DNA of 64,000 nucleotides from Phaeoceros laevis (taxonomy: Eukaryota > Anthocerotophyta > Anthocerotopsida > Notothyladales), in the NCBI GenBank assembly GCA_049999765.1, contig JBNGIQ010009123.1:104453-168452 (forward strand). The letters run 5' to 3'. Made by a program: the position numbers and the translations under genes. Positions 57,256 through 64,000 of the stretch are shown piece after piece. Numbering within the stretch: position 1 is the first letter of the stretch; every line of letters begins with the position of its first letter. The notes under the pieces are model-generated. The model made no database searches and was not told the origin of the DNA. It worked only from the letters and a program-made list of their open reading frames with translations.

Positions 57256-58250
57256 ATGCCTTCACGCTCTCCAGCGCGATTGACGTTTAGCCCAGCAATC
57301 TTGAGATCTCAAGGGAGCAAGTTCTTAGCCTCAAGCAAGCAACTAGGTTTCTCAAAGAAGAAGAAGGATGGATCATCCAAGGATCACTTTGCAGTACCAC
57401 CCCATCAGTACACTGCAAAAATTTTCCACTCAGTTTGCCCATTTGTCCATGTCCAATCTCTGGCCTCTCCAGATAGCAGCTTCAATAATTTCGGAGGAGG
57501 CTTTTGCCAGCCAGAAACAATCTCACACTGGTTGCGGGAGTACATTCAGCCAGCTATGGATCTGGTTGCTGATACTTTTGTGGGAGCAACAAAAATGCCT
57601 TGGAGATGTGTTTTAGCCAATCTCTTCACAGTGTTTACCATATTTGCACTTGGCTCCGATGAAGAGCTGGATGAAAAGTTTGAGGGACTTGGTGATGTAG
57701 ATGATCATAATAGTGTGGCAGCTCAGACATTGTATGGATCTTTTGAAGGTGATGAATCGCAGGAGGAAAACTTCAAATCAAAAGACTGGAGCTTCTGGCA
57801 GTTTTAGGGAGGTTAAGTTCAGCATGAAGACAACACTTCACTGCCCCCCACCAGGCTGTGGATTTCGGGTATTATGTTGCTGACAAGATGGTAAGAATCA
57901 AGTTAGGTCAGCAAAAAGCTTTGAATGATGTAGCTTTGGTTGATGGCAAAGGATCAAAGCTTCATACAAAGACCTGGGACAATGAAAAAGGCTCTTTATG
58001 GCAACTTGCAAGCTATGGAGTTCATTATGCCCTAGCTAACATGTTGACCGGTAGACAGAAACCTATCTTTCTGCTCAACATCTCATCTGGATTATGGGCA
58101 GCTGCCATGCTTTCTCCTCTTAGGTTTGTTGAAGTTGATGAAAATGGAGAACTTGAGCCCCAAAGTGTGCAAGATTTTTTGGATGGACAGGATGGTAAGT
58201 CAAATGAGGGGCATGTGTTCACTGCAGAAGACTTAAAAAAATGCTTGTAG
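57256..58250 (+). CDS. Unknown protein, two coding blocks; possible plastid protein or damaged gene
   Basis: An open frame from ATG 57256 to a stop at 57805 (183 codons) begins MPSRSPARLTFSPAILRSQ, a Ser/Arg-rich transit-like peptide, and contains LREYIQPAMDLVADTFVGAT and LANLFTVFTIFALG, then an acidic stretch. A second open block, 57855-58250, follows CCACCAG and reads AVDFGYYVADKMVRIKLGQQ, SLWQLASYGVHYALANML, FLLNISSGLWAAAMLSPLRF, then FVEVDENGELEPQSVQDFL. Both look like real protein. I could not find a donor in phase to join them, so either a splice site is non-standard or the gene carries a frameshift. No family recognised. Codon usage is more A/T-rich than in the neighbouring GDSL and ATL genes. 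Confidence 0.55.
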
Positions 58251-59468
58251 GATGCGTACTCATTGAAAGTCGATGACAAATGTGCCAGACAAATATTACC
58301 AAAAGGGAAACACTTGGTAGCAAATTTGTTTGTGGACGAAGACGTCTATACTTAGCAAACATTTCCTTCATCTCCATTTTTCACCTGAATATTAGTGGAA
58401 GCACTGCTCCGGATTTTGATTGGCAATCGCACAAAGACGTGGACACCTGCCCAACTTGATTTTCTTGCTGCCAAGTATAAGGAAGAAAGTAAGGAGAAGA
58501 GGGATGATGCCTGAGATGCTGTAAATTGGAAAATGCATTAGGAAAGGCTTAGGTCCGGGGATCCTACAGATTCTAAAGCTCGGAAGAATCAATGCAAACC
58601 CCATTTGAGGAGAGAAGTGGAGAAGGTTTTTTAGAGCTTTTTTAGGGGAGCTCATGCTAAACATTAGATATTGCAATACAAAACATTCCACTTTAGCCAC
58701 TATCAGCTCATCCTCTACCTCTACCATGGGACAGTGGACAGGGTAGGCTGGCTGCACACTAGCTTAACCCTAGAACCCTGGGCAACTATTTTTCGAAATA
58801 CGCAATGATACAAACCGCTAGAATACGAACCAGCGTTTCCAACGTTGGAAACCGGTTCGTTTCGAAAGAACCAAGGTTTCTGTAACTAAGTAGACTGCTG
58901 GCCGCGCTGCCTTTTTTTTTTACGTTTTTAGCTTTTTTTCATTTTTCGATCTTTTATCCTCATCCGTTGGATGGCCCGCATCTGACGGCTCTGGAAGAGC
59001 TACGTGGTTCATTGTGGTGGCGTCAAGGCCCGGAGGCATCCATTACAGTACAAACAAGGTGGCCATAAAGTGCTATCGGAGCTGTGCCACTAGCAACCAA
59101 GGCATTGGGACATGCATTTGTATGGAACATTGTGGGCTTCGAGGACACGACTGAAGGCTGCTCTTAGAATGTCGGCGTTCAATTTGGTGTATGGTGTGAA
59201 TTGATAAGAGTGCTCTATCAAGTCGTCACAGCCACAACTGGATTCGGAATTTTCGAAGCAGTGGAAGCAGTGGCAGTGAATAGTGAGGTTATGACTTGCC
59301 CCGTTTCTGTTATGTCTCAAACTTGGGAACCATAACGTGTGTGTCCTTTTGTCGGTCAGCAATGCAAAACAGTCTGCTCACTCCTTCAGGGTGGTGTGGT
59401 CATACACAGTACCCGGGGATCTGCCTAGCCTTTTGTTAGAGTCATCTTCCGACAGCGGTCCCTGAACG
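58251..59468. other. Intergenic, upstream of the KP-type PPR gene
   Basis: 1.2 kb. A run of T with a flanking second run (58911-58940) and CGTTTCCAACGTTGGAAAC, a short palindrome at 58833, are visible. No gene. Confidence 0.4.
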
Positions 59469-62213
59469 ATGGCCACTGTATGGCAACCGGACCCGTTGTG
59501 GACCCAACAAATCGGAATTGGTGCGTGTACAAGGATTCTACCAGGAGCCCCCGCTCACCTCATCTTAGGGAGTGAACCCCTGGCAAACAAAGCCTCCAGC
59601 TGCAGCAGTGTAAGGAGCCCAGCACTTCCACTTCCGAGAACGTGTGTGAGCGGGGACGTTTCCAGCGATGCCGGTCGTTGCCAGGAGCAGGACTCCCGGG
59701 GTAAAGGGTCCGGCGAGGTGCTGTGGCCAAACAACAAGTTCAAGCCAGCTTGGGTTGATGAGAAGCTTGTTTCCTTGGATATGCAGATGGGTCACGGTGC
59801 CTCTCCTTCCAACTCAAGTTCTCCAGATGATCTTGCACCTGGGAGGCCTGCAGAATCGGAAATTGGCTCCGGGTGCAGCAGTGTAAGGAGCCCAGCACTT
59901 CGACATCCGATGGGCCATGGTGCCTCTCCTTTCGAGTCCAGCTCTCAGGATAGGCTTGAACCTGGGAGGCGTGCAGGATCGGAAATGGGCGTCGTTACTA
60001 CTGTTCACGTGAGCACGTTATGTCAGCAGGGGAAGCTTTCTGAGGCTGTTGGAGCCCTAGAATCTCTGGCGCAGACAGACTCTGCTGTTTCTCACTCTCT
60101 GCTTTACACTGTGCTAAAACTGTGTACAGCTAAGAAGGATTTGGTTGTGGGGCGACGAGTTCATGATCTCATTGTCAAACTTGGGTATGAGTCGAATGCA
60201 TACTTGGGGAACCATATCTTGCGCATGTATGCATGTGGAGGTAGGCTAAAGAAGGCCATGGATGTGTTCACCAGGGTAGGGAAACCGGATGTCTTCATGT
60301 GGTTTTCCATAATCTCTGCCCATGCTAAGCACGGGAAACCTAAGGAGGCCATACAACTGTACCATGAAATGCGTAGATCAGGAGTGAAGGCGAATGCATA
60401 CGTCTTTGTAGCTGCACTTCAAGCTTGTGCATTTGCTGCCGACTTGGAATCTGGCAGAAAAGTGCACTCTGATGTGCTTCACAGTGGCATTTTTACTAAC
60501 TTGTTTGTTGGCAACTGCCTGGTGGACATGTATGCAAAATGTGGTGAGCTGGAAGATGCACGCCAGGTTTTTGACAGCATGAGCACAAAGAATGTGGTGA
60601 CATGGAATGCCATGATAGCTGGGTATGCAAAATGTGGTAAACTGAATGATGCACGCCAGGTTTTTGACAGCATGGAGACGAAGGATGTGGTAACATGGAC
60701 GGCGCTGATTGCTGGGTATGCCCAGCAAGGGCTTGGGCATGAGGCGCTTGTTCTGCATGGACAAATGGAGCAGGAGGGCCTCATTTTGGCTGACCATTTT
60801 ATTTTTGCTTGCCTTCTGAAGGCATGTGCAAGCACTGGTGCCTTACTGAAGGGCAGGGAGCTGCACTCAAAGATTGTCAAAAGGGGTCTGCTGGATGATG
60901 TAGTGGTGGGCACCTGCCTGGTGGACATGTATGCAAAATGTGGTGAGCTGGAAGATGCACGCCAGGTTTTTGACAGCATGACCACAAAGAATGTGGTGAC
61001 ATGGAATGCCCTGGTCAATGGGTATGCACAGCAAGGACTCGGCCAAGAGACGCTTGTTGTGTATGGACAAATGGAGGAGGTGGGCCTCAATTTGGCTAAC
61101 GATGTTACTTTCGCTTGCCTTCTGAAGGCGTGTGCAAGCACTGGTGCCTTGCAGAAGGGCAGGCAGCTTCACTCACAGATTGTCAAAAGAGGACTGCTGG
61201 ATAACGTACAGCTTGGCAACTGCCTGGTGGACATGTATGCAAAATGTGGTGAGCTGGAAGGTGCACGTCAGGTTTTTGACAGCATGGCCACAAAGGATGT
61301 GGTGACATGGAATTCCCTGATTGGTGGGTATGGTGCTTGTGATGAAGGTAGCAAGGCACTAGATTGTTTTGAGGAGATGTTAGTTGCCGGGGTTCATCCT
61401 GATGATGTTACTTTCACTTGCCTTCTAGTAGCATGCAGTCATGAGGGACTGGTCCAAGAGGGTCGCAAACACTGGGATTCCATGGCTGAACAGTATGGCA
61501 TCAAACCTACTATTGAGCATTACATGTGCATGATTGATCTTCTTGGGCGCGCTGGCCAATTAGATGAGGCAGAGAAGATGCTGTTATCATGTGAGGGCCA
61601 AAGTAATGTGGTGGGCTTGACGTCTTTGTTAAATGCCTGCAAAAGTCACGGGGATATAGAGAGGGCTGTGTGGTGTTTTGAAAGCATTGTCAGGCTGGAC
61701 CCTCAAAAGGCGTCTGCCTATGTGCTCATGGCCAATGCCTACGCAGATGCAGGTAGGTGGACCGATGTAGACAGGATTGAAACACTGAGAAGGGCAGCAG
61801 GAGCTAACAAGAAACCTGCAGTGGCTAGCATTGAGGTGAATAAGGAGGTACGCAGATTTCTGGTGGGAGAAAGGAGAGCGGATATTGCGCTTAAGGTAGA
61901 GAGCACAAATGCACGTGTGAAGCAGGAAGGAGGCCACGTACCTCACACAAAGTTGGTGTTGAAGCCACTGAGTCAGATGGAGAAGGAAGATATGCTTTGT
62001 GGGCATGCTGAGAAGCTAGCTCTGGCGTTTGGTCTGTTGAACACTCCGAGTGGGACACCTCTGGTAGTAACGAAGAATCTACGCATGTGTAGTGACTGCC
62101 ACAGCTCGACGGAAATCATGGCAAGGCTTGAGCAGAGAAGCATTGTGGTAAGGGATGCGTATCGTGTGCATCGATTCGCAAACGGGCGTTGCAGTTGTAA
62201 GGGTCGACCATGA
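59469..62213 (+). CDS. PLS-type PPR editing factor with KP/GRP-type DYW domain
   Basis: Intronless, 914 residues from ATG 59469. The N-terminal 180 residues are low-complexity with an internal duplication. PLS repeats follow, many almost identical (CLVDMYAKCGELEDARQVFD, KNVVTWNA, GYAQQGLG, KACASTGAL). After E1/E2 the PG box reads NKKPAVASIEVN, so KP replaces PG, and then the complete DYW deaminase: HAEKLALAFG (HxE catalytic), LRMCSDCHS (CxxC zinc) and HRFANGRCSCKGRP (second zinc site). The last three residues are GRP instead of DYW. This is the DYW:KP class, linked to U-to-C editing in mitochondria and chloroplasts of hornworts, lycophytes and ferns. The target RNA would be set by residues 5 and last of each repeat. 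A decayed copy of the 3' end follows immediately. Confidence 0.95.
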   Translation: MATVWQPDPLWTQQIGIGACTRILPGAPAHLILGSEPLANKASSCSSVRSPALPLPRTCVSGDVSSDAGRCQEQDSRGKGSGEVLWPNNKFKPAWVDEKLVSLDMQMGHGASPSNSSSPDDLAPGRPAESEIGSGCSSVRSPALRHPMGHGASPFESSSQDRLEPGRRAGSEMGVVTTVHVSTLCQQGKLSEAVGALESLAQTDSAVSHSLLYTVLKLCTAKKDLVVGRRVHDLIVKLGYESNAYLGNHILRMYACGGRLKKAMDVFTRVGKPDVFMWFSIISAHAKHGKPKEAIQLYHEMRRSGVKANAYVFVAALQACAFAADLESGRKVHSDVLHSGIFTNLFVGNCLVDMYAKCGELEDARQVFDSMSTKNVVTWNAMIAGYAKCGKLNDARQVFDSMETKDVVTWTALIAGYAQQGLGHEALVLHGQMEQEGLILADHFIFACLLKACASTGALLKGRELHSKIVKRGLLDDVVVGTCLVDMYAKCGELEDARQVFDSMTTKNVVTWNALVNGYAQQGLGQETLVVYGQMEEVGLNLANDVTFACLLKACASTGALQKGRQLHSQIVKRGLLDNVQLGNCLVDMYAKCGELEGARQVFDSMATKDVVTWNSLIGGYGACDEGSKALDCFEEMLVAGVHPDDVTFTCLLVACSHEGLVQEGRKHWDSMAEQYGIKPTIEHYMCMIDLLGRAGQLDEAEKMLLSCEGQSNVVGLTSLLNACKSHGDIERAVWCFESIVRLDPQKASAYVLMANAYADAGRWTDVDRIETLRRAAGANKKPAVASIEVNKEVRRFLVGERRADIALKVESTNARVKQEGGHVPHTKLVLKPLSQMEKEDMLCGHAEKLALAFGLLNTPSGTPLVVTKNLRMCSDCHSSTEIMARLEQRSIVVRDAYRVHRFANGRCSCKGRP

Positions 62214-62339
62214 GAATACTGAAGATCTAGCCAGTGCTCAGGTGTGTGTGCGAGAGATTGTTGTCTTTCTCTTGGGTGAATGTGGTTGCTCAACTCTACC
62301 CCCGTCAAACTGAGATTTTTGTCTTTTTCTTGGGGTGCA

Positions 62340-62925
62340 TGTGGTGGGCAATGTGGTGTGTTATGAAAGCATTGTTAGGCTGGACCCTCAGTGGACGTCG
62401 ACCTATGTGCTCATGGCTAATGCTTACGCAGATATAGGTAGGGTGGAGCGATATTGACAGGATTGAAACACAGAGGCTGGTAGGAGGATCCAACAAGATG
62501 TGACCATTGAGGTGAATAGGCAGGTACATGGATTCTGGTGGAAGAAAGAAGAGAGGATATTGCGTCTTAGGTAGAGAGTACGAATAAACGGTCTGAAGCA
62601 GGATGGAGGCCACGTACCTCACACAAAGTTGTGTGAAGCCACTCCCATTTGCTGCGGGTGTGGTCTTTACCCTGTAAACACTGGAAATAAATCAAATGAA
62701 ATACCTGAGAAGGAAAAGGAAGATGCGCTTTATGAGCATGCTTAGAAGCTAGCCCTGGCGATTCGTTCTCGTGAACACTCCGAATGGCACCTCGCTGGCG
62801 GTAACAAAGAATCTACGCATGTTGACCGTCACAATTCCACGAGGATCATGTTAAGGCTTGAAAAGAGAGATTGTTGTAAGGAGCCCGATTCGCAGCTCGT
62901 TGTTGCAGTTGTAAAGATTGACTGT
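62340..62925 (+). pseudogene. Tandem, decayed duplicate of the PPR gene 3' end
   Basis: Sequence from about 62360 on matches 61675-62215 with many differences and indels: GAAAGCATTGTTAGGCTGGA, CTATGTGCTCATGGCTAATG, ACAGGATTGAAACACAGAG, GAGGCCACGTACCTCACACA, GAGCATGCTTAGAAGCTAGC, GTAACAAAGAATCTACGCATG and a last GTTGCAGTTGTAAAG. The frame is broken by stops and shifts, and a 50-bp insertion lies near 62655-62705. It covers E2 to the end of the DYW domain only, so it is a partial tandem duplication that decayed. Confidence 0.85.
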
Positions 62926-63605
62926 GAAAACAATGTAGTAGACTAGTCCGTGCCCAAGTTATAACATTGCTTTTTCCTTTGGGTTGCACTTATTCCGTTA
63001 TATTTTGAACTTTGAAGGGAGCCAGATCAGATCCGATTCCGATGCGAGGATGCGAGGCCGAGGTCTCAACAAGGGAGGAATCCATTAAAAACTATCTAGA
63101 GTATCTATCTAGACTACGTGATTGGTTTGGGCCCTTTGGGGAGGCCTAGTGTTTACCTTTTACAATGGATATCGTTTTAGTCTGGTGGTTTACTTCCGCC
63201 TAAACGCCGAGTACGCTTAGGATGATACTACAATGATACAATCTGTACATATTACATACATACAATATTAAAAGAGACAAGAGACATGGACTGACTTTCA
63301 GCCATGTGGAACGGAGACTTTTGCACACGCAATCCGAGCGCGCTGATATGCGTGTACGATAGCGCGTGGTCATGAATGCCTGACAAGCCAGAAGAGAAAG
63401 GAAACTGCCCCTCCTTTTTACGATCCCGGCACCCCGTCCAAGGCGCTCGTCACCTTGAACCCCCGGCCGACATGAGTCATGCTCTCACGCCTGGCGTCGC
63501 GCTTCCCGCTGGGCTGTGTAGGATGCATCCTCCAGCCAGCCAGATCTCCCAAACCTCGACTTCCAACAACATCACCATCTTGCCTTCCGAAGTGCTGCCC
63601 CGGCC
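62926..63605. promoter_or_regulatory. Intergenic, upstream of the third ATL gene
   Basis: 680 bp; the right part is GC-rich and probably includes the ATL promoter and 5' UTR. No gene seen. Confidence 0.4.
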
Positions 63606-64000
63606 ATGGCGGCGGCCCCGGTCCAGGCTCCTGCGCTGCATCCGCGCCCGGCGCCCGGCGGCAGAGACGGCAATCCCGCCTACATTGTGGCGGTGTTCGT
63701 CGTCTTCGGCTGCCTCCTCAGCCTGGTAGGCGTGGCGGTGAGGAAGGGGGTGTGTAGGGGCCGGAGCAGAGGCTCGGGACAGGTGATTCATCCGCCCTCC
63801 GGCGCCTCCTTCTCCTTCCTCGGCATTTTGTTCGGCACCCCGAGCATCACCCCTGCAGCAGCGGTGGAGGTATCTCCGTATCGGCCGTCAGTGGACAGCA
63901 GCGGTGGCACTCCCCGCAGGGGGCTCCTCATCGACAGCCCTTGCTCCCCGGGGCTGGACCAGGGGCTGGTGAAGCGGCTGCCGATGGTGTGCTACAAGGC
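63606..64000 (+). CDS. ATL-type RING-H2 ligase (3), 5' part only
   Basis: From ATG 63606 the frame is open to the window edge (131 codons). It starts with an Ala/Pro-rich stretch, has a membrane segment (AYIVAVFVVFGCLLSLVGVA), a basic cluster after it (RKGVCRGRSRG), a Ser/Pro-rich spacer, and ends in GLDQGLVKRLPMVCYK, the GLD motif that precedes the RING-H2 in ATL proteins. The RING itself would be just beyond the window. Third ATL-like gene in 13 kb, same strand. Confidence 0.85.
   Translation, partial: MAAAPVQAPALHPRPAPGGRDGNPAYIVAVFVVFGCLLSLVGVAVRKGVCRGRSRGSGQVIHPPSGASFSFLGILFGTPSITPAAAVEVSPYRPSVDSSGGTPRRGLLIDSPCSPGLDQGLVKRLPMVCYK

Overview
The window looks like nuclear DNA of a land plant that is not a seed plant. 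Genes are dense (about 20 loci in 64 kb) and have many short introns, mostly 70-200 bp. Plant-only families are present: Rubisco activase with a chloroplast N-terminus, PPR-DYW editing factors, ATL-type RING-H2 ligases, group-I bZIP and GDSL lipase. A complete TTLL9-type tubulin ligase points to a plant with flagellate sperm. One PPR protein has the KP/GRP variant of the DYW domain, known from plants with U-to-C organelle editing (hornworts, many lycophytes, ferns). Compactness plus this protein make a hornwort my best guess; a lycophyte or fern is not excluded. This is inference from content.

Layout. 0-12 kb: end of an unidentified gene, a PPR protein with a WW-type C-terminus but no DYW domain (-), TTLL9 (-) head-to-head with a small armadillo-repeat gene (+), then Rubisco activase (-) with exons for both a short form and a redox-type long form. 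12-25 kb: HRD3A/SEL1L (-), a single 5S rRNA sequence (-), an intronless unknown gene with a weak gasdermin-like pattern (-), a DUF155/RMD1-family gene (+), and a bZIP factor (-). 25-34 kb: a gene-poor island with tRNA-headed SINEs, several tandem and inverted repeats, one small unknown two-exon gene and a PPR relic. 34-50 kb: an H2B variant with an AT-hook-like tail (-), ALG9 (+), AMP deaminase (-, with a 400-N gap), a universal stress protein gene (-), a conserved unknown gene (+) and a secreted glycine-rich protein (-). 50-64 kb: two ATL RING-H2 genes, a GDSL lipase, a second repeat patch, an unknown gene, the KP-type PPR-DYW gene followed by a decayed duplicate of its 3' end, and the start of a third ATL gene cut by the window edge.

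Themes. HRD3A and ALG9 both act in ER glycoprotein quality control, but they are 20 kb apart, so this is probably coincidence. TTLL9, its divergent ARM partner and possibly the H2B variant suggest a sperm-cell theme. The PPR genes, the relic and the tandem copy show active turnover of the editing-factor family. Exon models were built by eye from splice dinucleotides, reading phase and recalled family sequences; all similarity statements are from memory, not from a search. Six runs of N (20548-20647, 21018-21117, 32080-32089, 32474-32573, 41380-41779, 49592-49601) mark assembly gaps.
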